Below, one piece after another: positions 17,278 through 25,681 of a stretch of 64,000 bases of DNA; position 1 is the stretch's first letter, and every line of letters begins with the position of its first letter. This DNA is from Jiangella rhizosphaerae (lineage in GTDB: Bacteria; Actinomycetota; Actinomycetes; Jiangellales; Jiangellaceae), in contig NZ_QUAL01000191.1 of the NCBI RefSeq assembly GCF_003579925.1, forward strand, positions 1 to 64,000, in the 5' to 3' direction. The notes below the pieces were generated by a model. That model saw only the letters and a list, made by a program, of their open reading frames with translations, was not told the DNA's origin and did not search any database. Made by a program: the position numbers and the translations under genes.

Positions 17278-17950
17278 GCCGACCGGCGGCCGGGCGCTGG
17301 CCCGGCACATCGACATCAGCTGCGTGCAGGCGCACCACACCCGGGCCGACGTGGAGCGGCTGGCGGCGACGGCCCGGCGGCACGAATTCGTCAGCGCGCA
17401 CGTCCTGCCCGCCTGGCTCGGCGTGCTGTGCGAGCTGCTCGACGGCTCGGACACCCTGGCCGGCGCGCCGGTCGGCTTCCCCTCGGGCGGCGCCACCACC
17501 AGGACCAAGCTCGCCGAGGCCGAGGAGCTGCTGGCCGCGGGTGTACAGGAGCTGGACGTCGTCGTCGCGATCGGGCGGCTGCGCTCGGGCGAGCTCGACT
17601 ACGTGCGCGACGAGCTGGCCGCGGTCGTACGCCTGGTGGACGGTGCGGTGCCGCTGCGCGCGATCATCGAGGTCGGGCACCTCGACGCCGACGCCGTCCG
17701 GGCAGCGAGCCGCTGCGTCGTCGACGCCGGCGTGCCGTGGGTGAAGACGGGGACCGGCTGGTCCGGCGCGCCGACGACGGTGGAGCACATCCGGCTGATC
17801 GCCGACGAGGTCGGCGACCGGGCGCTGATCAAGGCGGCCGGCGGCGTCCGCGGCGTCGCCACGATCGAGGCGATGCGTGCGCTGGGCGTGCGCCGGTTCG
17901 GGATGAACATCGAGGCCGCGGTCGCCGTCGTCGCGGAGGCGGGGGAGTAG
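17270..17950 (+). CDS. DeoC-type class I aldolase
   Basis: This 226-residue TIM-barrel aldolase is related to deoxyribose-phosphate aldolase. The Schiff-base Lys lies in VKTGTGW (K159), the second Lys in IKAAGGVRG (K188) and the acid in ELDVV (D96), all as in DeoC. The usual S-T-G-F after the Schiff-base Lys is G-T-G-W, which changes the substrate pocket. GTG at 17270 overlaps the isomerase gene, so the two are coupled. No deoxynucleoside gene is nearby; in this setting it more likely cleaves the phosphorylated sugar of the glycan pathway. Confidence 0.85.
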   Translation: MTEPTGGRALARHIDISCVQAHHTRADVERLAATARRHEFVSAHVLPAWLGVLCELLDGSDTLAGAPVGFPSGGATTRTKLAEAEELLAAGVQELDVVVAIGRLRSGELDYVRDELAAVVRLVDGAVPLRAIIEVGHLDADAVRAASRCVVDAGVPWVKTGTGWSGAPTTVEHIRLIADEVGDRALIKAAGGVRGVATIEAMRALGVRRFGMNIEAAVAVVAEAGE

Positions 17951-17965
17951 CTCGCGGCCTGCTCC

Positions 17966-18044
17966 GAGCCGACGGTGGTCGTGCCGGTGGGAAGGTCGCT
18001 GGCGTTCGCGATGGAGCCGGCATCGTGCCGACGGCCACGCGCGC
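17966..18044 (-). repeat. Partner of the inverted 79-base repeat at the window start
   Basis: This is the reverse complement of bases 1-79 with a single mismatch (17975). It lies 15 bases after the aldolase stop. The facing copies are about 18 kb apart and could mark a rearrangement or recombination point. Confidence 0.9.
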
Positions 18045-18175
18045 GGCCGTGGCCCCCTCACCGGCCGCGAAGGCATCACCTGCCGACCGCGACACCGTGA
18101 CGACGACGCCGCCACCGTGACCACCACACCACGAGACACGCCCCACGCATTCATCGGCATCTCCACGGCCGCAGC
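17966..18175 (-). pseudogene. Possible relic of a PfkB-family sugar kinase
   Basis: Reading the minus strand, AGDAFAAG (18060-18083) matches the PfkB-kinase catalytic/anion-hole signature. It is followed by alanine-rich helix-like sequence that drops out of frame near the repeat, where another frame gives SIANASDLPTGTT. There is no start or complete domain. I read it as a decayed fragment of an old carbohydrate kinase gene, but a chance match in GC-rich sequence is possible. Confidence 0.3.
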
Positions 18176-18248
18176 GTCGGCAATCTCGACGTCGGCTAAC
18201 AGTCGTGCAGGCCCGACGCTCGGCGGGGTGGGGAGGTTCTGTTTCGGC

Positions 18249-18289
18249 GTGTAGACGCTGATGCCAACAGTTGGCGTCAGCGTCTACAC
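18249..18289. terminator. 41-base near-perfect palindrome, probable terminator
   Basis: Two 20-base arms (18249-18268 and 18270-18289) pair fully apart from one G-U, around a one-base centre. It lies between the aldolase gene and the promoter of the secreted hydrolase and could stop transcription, though no T-run follows. A perfect 10-base palindrome, TCGATATCGA, follows at 18291-18300. The rest of 17951-18529 (579 bases) holds no gene I can support. Confidence 0.55.
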
Positions 18290-18421
18290 CTCGATATCGA
18301 ACTCCTCCGCTCGCAGACTCGAGCGCGGGTGGTCACCTTCAGCGTGCCACGCGCGACGACGACAACCCCGCCGAAGTAGCGGAACTACCGAGACGGCTGT
18401 CCGGATCGGGTGGATCGCCCC

Positions 18422-18481
18422 TTGCAAGCTGGACGAAGAGCCGATAGCGTCTCCCGCCACCAGTCTGTGTAGTAGTACTAC
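18422..18481 (+). promoter_or_regulatory. Promoter with operator C just downstream of the start site
   Basis: TTGCAA (18422-18427), a 17-base spacer and TAGCGT (18445-18450) make a good housekeeping-type promoter. Operator C, GTAGT-AGT-ACTAC (18469-18481), is perfect and would fall at about +12 to +24, where a bound repressor acts as a roadblock. Confidence 0.65.
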
Positions 18482-18529
18482 TCACAAAGCGGGCTGAGCC
18501 TCCACTGTCAGCGACGAGAGGGAGAAGGC

Positions 18530-21169
18530 ATGCGACGACGACGAAGTGCCGCGGCCGCGGGAGCGCTGCTGCTCATCGCCGGCGCGGTCGTACCGTCCAG
18601 CGCGAGCGAGCCGAACGAGCCGAACGAGGAGAACGCCGACGCGGCGCGGACGGTGAGCGTCGATCTCGGGCAGGTCGTCCAGGACGACTACCTGGGCGTG
18701 GGTGTCAACATCATTCCGTGGAGCCTGATGGACGACACCACGGCTCTGGGCTACGACGACGCCGACTGGGAGGTCGACGTCGAGCGGATCGCGACCATTC
18801 GGCCGGCGGTCGCGCGGGTCTGGTTCCAGCTGGACTGGATGGAGCTGGAGAAGGGACAGTACGACTTCGACAGCCCGGAGATGCGGACGTTCTACCGCTA
18901 CCTGGACGCACTGGAGAACGCCGGCACCGAGGTGCTGCTGAACTTCGGCTGGAAGGTCGGCGAGCGCATCCACGACTGGTTCACCATCCCGGGGCTGCCC
19001 GACCCGTACATCAGCGCGCCGGCGGACCTGCCCGCGTACGGCGCGTCGGCGTCGGCGTTGCTCAACGAGCTGATCACCCACCGCGGCTACGACAACGTCC
19101 GCTACCTGACGTTCTACAACGAGCCCAACGGCAGCTGGGATTTCGACGCCCCCGGCGACGAGCGGGCCTACTACGCGCAGATGGCCCGGGCCGTCCACGA
19201 GCGGCTCAGCCAGGACGGGCTGCGCGACGACATCGAGATCTGGGGTCCGGAGGAGGTGAACGCCGTCGACTGGACCGGCTACATGGCCGAGCACGCGGCG
19301 GACGTCTTCGACGGCTACAGCTTCCACCTCTACGGGGAGTCCTACGACCACCTGAGCCAGTCGATCGCGGACCGGCGGTCGCTGATCGGCGACGCCGACC
19401 TGCACCTCACCGAGATGGGCTGGACGAACCCCGGCACCAGCGTGTGGGAGACCGGCTACGCCAACTACGTCATCAAGAGCGCCAACGAGGGCGTGAAGTC
19501 CAATCTCGTCTGGCAGCTCAACGGCGTGATGACCGACGACCCGGCCGGTGACACCAACGGTGCGTTCAACCTGTGGGACTCGGTGATCCTCGGCATCGAG
19601 CCGACCGCCGCGTTCTACGAGGCCGGCCTGCTGTCGCGGTACATCCCGAAGCACAGCGAGGTGGTCGCGACCTCGACCGACGGTGACGACGTGCGCGCCG
19701 CGGCGTTCCGGGACGAGGACGGCGAGCTCACCGTCCTCGTCGAGACCGCGCCGGGCGAGGCCAAGGACGTCACCGTCGAGTTCACCGGCCAGACCGTCAC
19801 CGACGCCTTCCACCGCATCGAGTTCACCGACGCGGTCGCGCAGCCGGAGCCGAACGCGCTGCTCCCGGCGACCAGCGGCACGCTGCGACCGGCCGGCAAC
19901 GCGTTCACCGACACCGCGCTCGGCGCCGAGCACAGCTACGTCGTCTACACCACGGCCGACCCGGCGACGCAGGTCGCCGTCACGCCGGTGCAGTCGACCG
20001 TGGCCGGCGGCGAGACGCTGCAGCTGTCGGCGCGCCTCGTGGACGGCCGCGGCCCGGTCAGCTGGAGCGTCGTGGGCGAGGGCAACGGACGCATCGACGC
20101 CCGAGGCCGCTACACCGCGCCCGACGTCGACACCGAGCGCACCGTCGCGATCCGGGCGACCAGCCGCCGCGACCCCGCCGACTACGGCGTCGCGCAGGTC
20201 ACCGTCACGCCCGCGTCGAAGCCCGGCGTCACCGACGCGCCGGTGTTCAGCCTGGAGCCCGGGAAGTACGACTCCCGCGAGGCGGTGTTCATCACGTCCG
20301 GCACGCCGGGCGCGCAGATCCGCTACACGCTCGACGGCTCGGTGCCGACCGCGGACTCGGCGCTGTACACGGGTCCGGTGTTCCTGCAGCCGCTGCGGAC
20401 GACCTACCTGCGCGCGGTGGCCTTCGCCGACGGCCTGGAGCCGTCCGGCGTCACGTCGCGGCTCTACAAGGTCATGGACGTGCAGAACGCGCCCGACGGC
20501 TACACGTTCTGCATGTACGCCGGCCAGGGCCGGTGCGAGTTCGAGGGCGAGGCCAGCGTGGCGTTCGGCTCCGACGGGCTGTTCGCGTACGGCGTCTTCA
20601 CCGACGGCGTCGAGTGCACGGCGGCCAGCTTCGGCGGCGACCCGAACCCGGGCGGGGACAACCGGTGCTTCTACAGCACCACCATCCCCGAGGAGCCGCC
20701 GCTGGTGACCATCTACAACGCCGGCTTCGAGAGCCCGGCGACCGGCGGCACCGCCAACGGGCCGATGGTCAACGGCTGGACGTTCAGCGCCCGGGCCGGC
20801 GTGCAGCACAACGACAGCGTGTTCAACCCCGCGTCGCCGGCGCCGGAGGGCGTCCGGACGGCGTACCTGAAGACCGACTCGGGGCTGGGCAGCCGGATCG
20901 ACCAGACCATCAGGTTCCCGGCCGGACGGTTCGCGCTGACGTTCTACGCGGCCAACCGCACCGACTTCGGCGGGCTGCAGACCTTCGACGTGCTGGTCGA
21001 CGGCGTCAAGGTCGGCTCGGCCGCGCCGACGTCGGGGGAGTACGTTCTGCACCGGACCGACGCCTTCACGGTCGAGGCCGGTGAGCACACGGTGTCGTTC
21101 GTGGCGACCACCACCGACGGCGACAACACCGCGTTCCTCGACGCCGTCCGCGTGGTCGCCGCCGAGTAG
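18530..21169 (+). CDS. Secreted multidomain glycoside hydrolase (clan A TIM barrel) with beta-sandwich C-terminus
   Basis: This 879-residue protein has an Arg-rich start and a cleavable signal peptide to about residue 26. A clan-A barrel follows: acid/base in FYNEPNG (E about 198), nucleophile in LTEMGW (E about 295), resembling GH39/GH5-type enzymes. Then come an Ig-like region (about 490-580), a chitobiase/hexosaminidase C-terminal-type domain (GAQIRYTLDGSVPT, about 590-660) and a final galactose-binding-like sandwich starting near NAGFESP (about 730). It is the only clearly exported hydrolase of the locus and should start depolymerisation. GAGAGGGAGAAGG precedes the ATG; operator C controls it. 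Confidence 0.85.
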   Translation: MRRRRSAAAAGALLLIAGAVVPSSASEPNEPNEENADAARTVSVDLGQVVQDDYLGVGVNIIPWSLMDDTTALGYDDADWEVDVERIATIRPAVARVWFQLDWMELEKGQYDFDSPEMRTFYRYLDALENAGTEVLLNFGWKVGERIHDWFTIPGLPDPYISAPADLPAYGASASALLNELITHRGYDNVRYLTFYNEPNGSWDFDAPGDERAYYAQMARAVHERLSQDGLRDDIEIWGPEEVNAVDWTGYMAEHAADVFDGYSFHLYGESYDHLSQSIADRRSLIGDADLHLTEMGWTNPGTSVWETGYANYVIKSANEGVKSNLVWQLNGVMTDDPAGDTNGAFNLWDSVILGIEPTAAFYEAGLLSRYIPKHSEVVATSTDGDDVRAAAFRDEDGELTVLVETAPGEAKDVTVEFTGQTVTDAFHRIEFTDAVAQPEPNALLPATSGTLRPAGNAFTDTALGAEHSYVVYTTADPATQVAVTPVQSTVAGGETLQLSARLVDGRGPVSWSVVGEGNGRIDARGRYTAPDVDTERTVAIRATSRRDPADYGVAQVTVTPASKPGVTDAPVFSLEPGKYDSREAVFITSGTPGAQIRYTLDGSVPTADSALYTGPVFLQPLRTTYLRAVAFADGLEPSGVTSRLYKVMDVQNAPDGYTFCMYAGQGRCEFEGEASVAFGSDGLFAYGVFTDGVECTAASFGGDPNPGGDNRCFYSTTIPEEPPLVTIYNAGFESPATGGTANGPMVNGWTFSARAGVQHNDSVFNPASPAPEGVRTAYLKTDSGLGSRIDQTIRFPAGRFALTFYAANRTDFGGLQTFDVLVDGVKVGSAAPTSGEYVLHRTDAFTVEAGEHTVSFVATTTDGDNTAFLDAVRVVAAE

Positions 21170-21196
21170 ACGGCGGGCCACACCGAGGCGAGCGGG

Positions 21197-22156
21197 TCAG
21201 CCCGGCCAGGCGAGCAGCCTGGCCGGGTTGGCCCGCAGCAGCATGTCCGTGGCCGCGTCGCCGATCGCCGCGCGCACCCGCGGCACGAACCGGGTCCCGA
21301 GGTAGGCCAGCCCGGGCATGCCGCCGTAGGCGGCGTACCGGCGACGCCGCGCGACGTCGCCGCCCAGCACGACGCGATCGCCGCCGCCGGCCGCCACGAC
21401 GTCGGCCAGGCACTGGACGAGGACGGCATCGGGCCACTCGCGGTGCCGTGCGGCGCCGTCGTAGCCCAGGTAGGCGCCGCGGGCCGCGAGCTCGGCGTGC
21501 AGGACGGGGTCCGGGTTGCGGTCGGCGTGCGCCAGCACGACGCGTTCGGCGGGCACGCCGGCGCCGGCCAGCCGGTCCAGGACCTCGTGGCCGGCGCTGC
21601 CGTGCTCGAGGTGGACCATGACGGGCGCTCCGGTCGCAGCGTGTGCCCGGCCGGCCGCCTCGATGGCCCGGGCCGCGAAGGCGTCGATCGACCAGTAGCC
21701 GATGCCGACCTTCACGATCCCGGCGCGGACGGGGCGGCCGTCCGGGCCCGCCGAGGCGGCGCCCTCGCCGTCCCAGCGGTCGTCGGCAGGCATGCCGCCG
21801 GTCAGGTCACGGAGGAAGCGGGCCGCCATCGCCTCGGCCGACGCGGCCAGCACGAGGTCGTCGTCGCGGTAGTGAGCGGCGCGGTGCACGCCGGTCGTGG
21901 CCACGACGTGCAGGCCGGTGACGGCGGCGATCCGGGCCACCGCGGCCGGGCGCCGGCCCAGGCCGCAAGGCGTGGCGTCGACGAACCCGTCGAAGCCGGA
22001 CCGGCGCAGGTGGCCGGCCTCCCGCCCGCTGAGCTCCTCGTCGTCGAGCTCGTCGCCGGGGAGCAGCGGCGTCACCTGGAACAGGTGCTCGTGGTAGTTC
22101 ACGCAGCCCAGCTGGTCCGGGCGGACGTCGCCCAGGACGGTACGGACGAACGCCAC
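21197..22156 (-). CDS. Phosphotriesterase-family hydrolase, likely sugar lactonase
   Basis: This 319-residue amidohydrolase-fold protein has the PTE-family metal ligands: YHEHL (H22, H24), a carboxylatable Lys in IVKVG, VHLEHG, LAHADRN and the late Asp in GGDVARR. Members include lactonases and phosphoesterases. Next to an SDR and a hydroxyacid dehydrogenase in the transporter operon, hydrolysis of a sugar lactone is the likeliest job. GTG at 22156 is one base after the dehydrogenase stop. It is the last gene of the operon that begins at 29064. Confidence 0.8.
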   Translation of the reverse strand: MAFVRTVLGDVRPDQLGCVNYHEHLFQVTPLLPGDELDDEELSGREAGHLRRSGFDGFVDATPCGLGRRPAAVARIAAVTGLHVVATTGVHRAAHYRDDDLVLAASAEAMAARFLRDLTGGMPADDRWDGEGAASAGPDGRPVRAGIVKVGIGYWSIDAFAARAIEAAGRAHAATGAPVMVHLEHGSAGHEVLDRLAGAGVPAERVVLAHADRNPDPVLHAELAARGAYLGYDGAARHREWPDAVLVQCLADVVAAGGGDRVVLGGDVARRRRYAAYGGMPGLAYLGTRFVPRVRAAIGDAATDMLLRANPARLLAWPG

Positions 22157-22157
22157 G

Positions 22158-23120
22158 TCAGGGCCGGGTCGCGGGCACCGGGTTGGGCGGTGTGCGGCCG
22201 GCCAGCACGGCGACGACGTTCTCGACCGCCATGCCGCCCATCCGGTCGATCGCCTCCACGGTCTGCGCCGCGATGTGCGGCGTCACGAGCACCCGCTCGG
22301 CCAGCTCCGGCGCGAGCAGCGCACACCCGGAACCCGCGCCGTGTTCGTGGGTCAGCGCGTCGGCGGCGTAGAACAGGTCCGGCCGGTCGCGGATGGCGGC
22401 GGCGAGCGCGTCCTCGTCGACGAGGTCCGCGCGGGCGGTGTTGACCAGGTGCAGCGGCCGCCGCAGCCGCTGTAGCCACGACCGGTCGACGACGGTCTGA
22501 CCGCCGGGGGCGTGCAGGCTCACCGCGTCGCACCGCTCGGGCAGCTCGTCGGCGGCCACCGGCTCGACGCCGAGCTCGCGCATCGCCACGGCGTCGACGT
22601 AGGGGTCGGCGGCCACGATGCGGCAGCCGAAGCCGTCGAGCCGGCGGGCCAGCTCGCGCCCGATGCGCCCGAAGCCGAGGATCCCGACGGTCAGCCCGCC
22701 CAGCTCGCGGCCGCGCCAGGCGGCCCAGTCGCCGGCACGGACCCGGCGGTCGCCGCCGGCGACGCCGCGCAGCGAGGCCAGCAGCAGGGCCAGAGCGTGC
22801 TCGGCCACGGCGGTGGAGTTGGCGCCGGGGGTGTTCGTCACGACGATGCCGCGCTCGGCCGCGCTGCCGAGGTCGACGGCGTCGACCCCCACGCCGTACC
22901 GGGCGACCACCCGCAGCCGCGGTGCCAGCGCGAGGTGGTCGGCGGTGACCGGAGACGTGCCCGCGATCCAGCCGGCGACGCCCGCCAGATCGTTCGCGAG
23001 GCTCGCGAGGTCGTGACCGGCCGGCCCGCGGACGACGGTGTGGCCGTGGGCGGCGAGCTCCGCCTCGACGTCGCGCCGCCCGCTGGAGAACGACCGGGCT
23101 GTCACCAGGACGGTGGCCAC
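22158..23120 (-). CDS. D-2-hydroxyacid dehydrogenase (phosphoglycerate dehydrogenase-like)
   Basis: This 320-residue NAD-dependent dehydrogenase has GFGRIG in the Rossmann loop, catalytic Arg in NTARADLVDE, Glu in DALTHEHG and His in VTPHIAAQT. The acid pair is therefore intact here, unlike the paralogue at 350-1384. It starts with GTG four bases after the SDR stop. It probably handles a 2-hydroxy or keto acid formed after lactone opening. It is specialised by context; the serine pathway is unlikely. Confidence 0.88.
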   Translation of the reverse strand: MATVLVTARSFSSGRRDVEAELAAHGHTVVRGPAGHDLASLANDLAGVAGWIAGTSPVTADHLALAPRLRVVARYGVGVDAVDLGSAAERGIVVTNTPGANSTAVAEHALALLLASLRGVAGGDRRVRAGDWAAWRGRELGGLTVGILGFGRIGRELARRLDGFGCRIVAADPYVDAVAMRELGVEPVAADELPERCDAVSLHAPGGQTVVDRSWLQRLRRPLHLVNTARADLVDEDALAAAIRDRPDLFYAADALTHEHGAGSGCALLAPELAERVLVTPHIAAQTVEAIDRMGGMAVENVVAVLAGRTPPNPVPATRP

Positions 23121-23124
23121 GTGC

Positions 23125-23850
23125 TCACGCGTCCTGCGACGTGGGCGCCAGCACCAGTTCCCGGACGCAGACGTGCTGCGGCAGCTGGTAGGCGTAGAGC
23201 ATCGCCTCGGCCACGTCGGAGGCCTGCAGCCCGCCGCCGATGGAGTCGCGGTAGTCCAGGTAGCCCGCGACGATGTCGGCGGACCGGGTGGTCGACAGCA
23301 GTTCGGTCTCGACCTGCCCGGGCGCGACCAGCACGACGCGGACCCCGTGCGCGGCGTTCTCGCGGCGCATGCCCTCGGTCATGGCGTGGACGGCGTACTT
23401 GGTGCCGCAGTAGACGGTGTGGTCCGGGTACAGGTTCTTCCCGGCGATCGAGCCGATGTTCATGACGGTGCCGCGGCCGCGCTCGCGCATCCCGGGCAGG
23501 ACGGCCTGGGCGGTGGTGAGCAGCGCGACGCAGTTGACGTCGAACAGCATCTTGATGTCCGCCTCGGGCTGGTCCACGACGGGCGACAGCGGCATCACGC
23601 CGGCGTTGTTGACCAGCAGGTCCACCGGCCCGTAGGCGGCCTCCGCGGCGGCGACGGCATCGCGGACGGCTGCCGCGTCGGTGACGTCGACCTCGGCGAC
23701 CCGGGTGTCCGGCAGGTCGAGGTCGGCCATGCGGCCGGCCCGGCGGGCCATGAGCAGCAGCGGGTGGCCCGCTGCCGAGAACGCCTGCGCGGCGGCGGCG
23801 CCGATGCCGGAGCTGGCGCCGGTGATCGCGACGAGAGGCTGGCTGGTCAT
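23125..23850 (-). CDS. Short-chain dehydrogenase/reductase in the transporter operon
   Basis: This 241-residue SDR has TGASSGIG near the N-terminus, VNNAG, a catalytic Ser in NIGSIAGK, and YCGTK (Tyr and Lys four apart). The RR after the second strand (LLLMARRAGR) suggests NADP. The C-terminus resembles sugar or serine-type dehydrogenases of the YdfG class. It lies between permease 2 and the hydroxyacid dehydrogenase, so it is co-induced with uptake. Confidence 0.88.
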   Translation of the reverse strand: MTSQPLVAITGASSGIGAAAAQAFSAAGHPLLLMARRAGRMADLDLPDTRVAEVDVTDAAAVRDAVAAAEAAYGPVDLLVNNAGVMPLSPVVDQPEADIKMLFDVNCVALLTTAQAVLPGMRERGRGTVMNIGSIAGKNLYPDHTVYCGTKYAVHAMTEGMRRENAAHGVRVVLVAPGQVETELLSTTRSADIVAGYLDYRDSIGGGLQASDVAEAMLYAYQLPQHVCVRELVLAPTSQDA

Positions 23851-23879
23851 GAGTCGGCTCTCCGAGGGTGATGTGGCCG

Positions 23880-24716
23880 TCACTTGACGGCGCCGGCGTA
23901 CAGCCCGCTGACGAAGTAGCGCTGGGCCAGCACGAACAGGACGAGGACCGGCAGGCTCATGATGAGCACGGCCGCCATGATGTTGCCCCAGTCGGCGAGG
24001 TACTGGGCCTTGAAGTACAGGACGCCGGTGGTCAGCGTCCGCTTGTCCGGGTCGGTGAGCAGCAGCTGGGGCACGAGGTAGTCGTTCCAGATGCCGACGC
24101 CCTGCAGCACCCAGAACGTCGCGATCGCGGGCCGCGCCAGCGGGAAGAAGATGGCGCGGAACAGCTGGAAGTAGCCGGCGCCGTCGATGACGGCGGCGTC
24201 GACGATCTCCGCCGGCACCTGCCGCATGAACGCGGCCATGAGGAAGACGCCGAACGGGATCGCCCCGGCGATGTAGATGAGGATGACGCCCGCGTAGTTG
24301 TCGACCAGCCCGAGCTCGCGCACCACGCGGAACTGCGGCACCAGCGCCAGCTGCATGGGCAGGAAGATGCCGGCCGCGATGAGCAGGTAGACGGCCGAGC
24401 CGATGCGGGTGAGCCGGCGCACCACCGCGTACGCGGCCAGCGCCGAGATGACGGTGGCGGCCGTCATGCTCACGACGGTCAGCAGGATCGAGTTGGCGAA
24501 CAGGTTCGAGAAGCCGGCCTCGACCCACGTCGTGGAGAAGTTCTCGACGGTGGGCTCGTGGGGCAGCCCGGTGGGGTTCTGCAGGACCTCGAGGTTGGAC
24601 TTGAACGCCGTGATGACCATGATGATCAGCGGGTAGGCCATCACGGCGCTGATCAGCACGAGCAGCAGGTTCACCGGCGCCCGGCGGGCGAGGCGGAGGG
24701 CACGGCCCCGGGTCAT
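23880..24716 (-). CDS. Sugar ABC transporter permease 2 (MalG type)
   Basis: This 278-residue, about six-helix permease has the EAA loop segment EIVDAAVIDGAGYFQLFRAIFFPLARP, which docks on the ATPase. The EAA sequence and length fit the MalG/CUT1 class. It overlaps permease 1 as ATGA. No ATPase gene is in the locus; CUT1 importers of actinobacteria commonly share a distant MsiK-type ATPase, which would explain its absence. Confidence 0.92.
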   Translation of the reverse strand: MTRGRALRLARRAPVNLLLVLISAVMAYPLIIMVITAFKSNLEVLQNPTGLPHEPTVENFSTTWVEAGFSNLFANSILLTVVSMTAATVISALAAYAVVRRLTRIGSAVYLLIAAGIFLPMQLALVPQFRVVRELGLVDNYAGVILIYIAGAIPFGVFLMAAFMRQVPAEIVDAAVIDGAGYFQLFRAIFFPLARPAIATFWVLQGVGIWNDYLVPQLLLTDPDKRTLTTGVLYFKAQYLADWGNIMAAVLIMSLPVLVLFVLAQRYFVSGLYAGAVK

Positions 24717-25681
24717 CGCGCACCTCCTTCGGCGGTCGTGGACTTGGTCAGCCGGTTCTGGGCGGCCGCGATGGCGATCAGCACCACGATGACCAGCACG
24801 GCCATGGCGGACGCGTAGCCGAAGTTGTTGCGCACCAGGCCCTCGTGGAAGACCTGCGTCATGTAGAGCTGGGTCTCGTTGCCCGGGCCGCCACGGGTCA
24901 TCAGGTAGACGGTGTCGAACGCCCGCAGCGCGCCGTTGATGGCCAGCACGAGCACGAGGCCGATCGAGGGCACCATGAGCGGGATGGTGACGTAGCGCAG
25001 CGTGGTCCATGCGCGCGCGCCGTCGACCTTGGCGGCCTCCATGATCTCGCCCGGGATGGTGCTGAGGCCGGCGAGGAAGATGATGATGTTGAAGCCGAGC
25101 CCGCTCCACAGGTCGACCAGGATCACGCTGTACAGCGCCAGGTCGTAGCTGCCCAGCCAGTCCTGCGCGAGGTGGTCCAGTCCCAGGCTGCGCAGCGTGG
25201 TGTTGATGGTGCCGGTGGTGGGGTCGTACATGAAGCTCCACGTGAACACGATCGCCACCGGGCTGATCACCATGGGAGCGAAGAAGATCGACCGGTACAC
25301 GTTGCCCAGCAGCAGCCGCCGGTGCAGCAGGACGGCGATGAGGAACGCCAGCACCGTCTGGACGATCACCTTGAAGAACCCGTAGATCGCGGTGTTGCCG
25401 ATCGCCTGCAGCAGCACGGTGTCGCCGGAGAAGATGCGGGCGAAGTTCTCCAGCCCGACGAAGTTCACCGGCCGGTTGAAGCCGCGGGCGTCGGTGAAGC
25501 TCGACACGATCACCTGGCCCATCGGGTACACCGTGAAGACGCCGTACACGATCAGGGCCGGCGCGACCGCCAGCCAGAATTTGCCGGCCGGGCTCCGGTC
25601 GGCCCACCAGCGCCGGCGGGCGGCCGGCGCCGCGGCGGCCGGCGGGACCAGCCTGCGGTTCTCGGGTTTCGTGACGGTCAT
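24713..25681 (-). CDS. Sugar ABC transporter permease 1 (MalF type)
   Basis: This 322-residue permease has a charged N-terminus and six helices, with the coupling loop EIMEAAKVDGARAWTTLRYVTIPLM, typical of MalF/UgpA-like CUT1 proteins. The ATG overlaps the stop of the upstream hydrolase gene (ATGA) and its own stop overlaps permease 2. It forms the translocation pore with permease 2 and receives substrate from the lipoprotein at 27799-29064. Confidence 0.92.
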   Translation of the reverse strand: MTVTKPENRRLVPPAAAAPAARRRWWADRSPAGKFWLAVAPALIVYGVFTVYPMGQVIVSSFTDARGFNRPVNFVGLENFARIFSGDTVLLQAIGNTAIYGFFKVIVQTVLAFLIAVLLHRRLLLGNVYRSIFFAPMVISPVAIVFTWSFMYDPTTGTINTTLRSLGLDHLAQDWLGSYDLALYSVILVDLWSGLGFNIIIFLAGLSTIPGEIMEAAKVDGARAWTTLRYVTIPLMVPSIGLVLVLAINGALRAFDTVYLMTRGGPGNETQLYMTQVFHEGLVRNNFGYASAMAVLVIVVLIAIAAAQNRLTKSTTAEGGAR

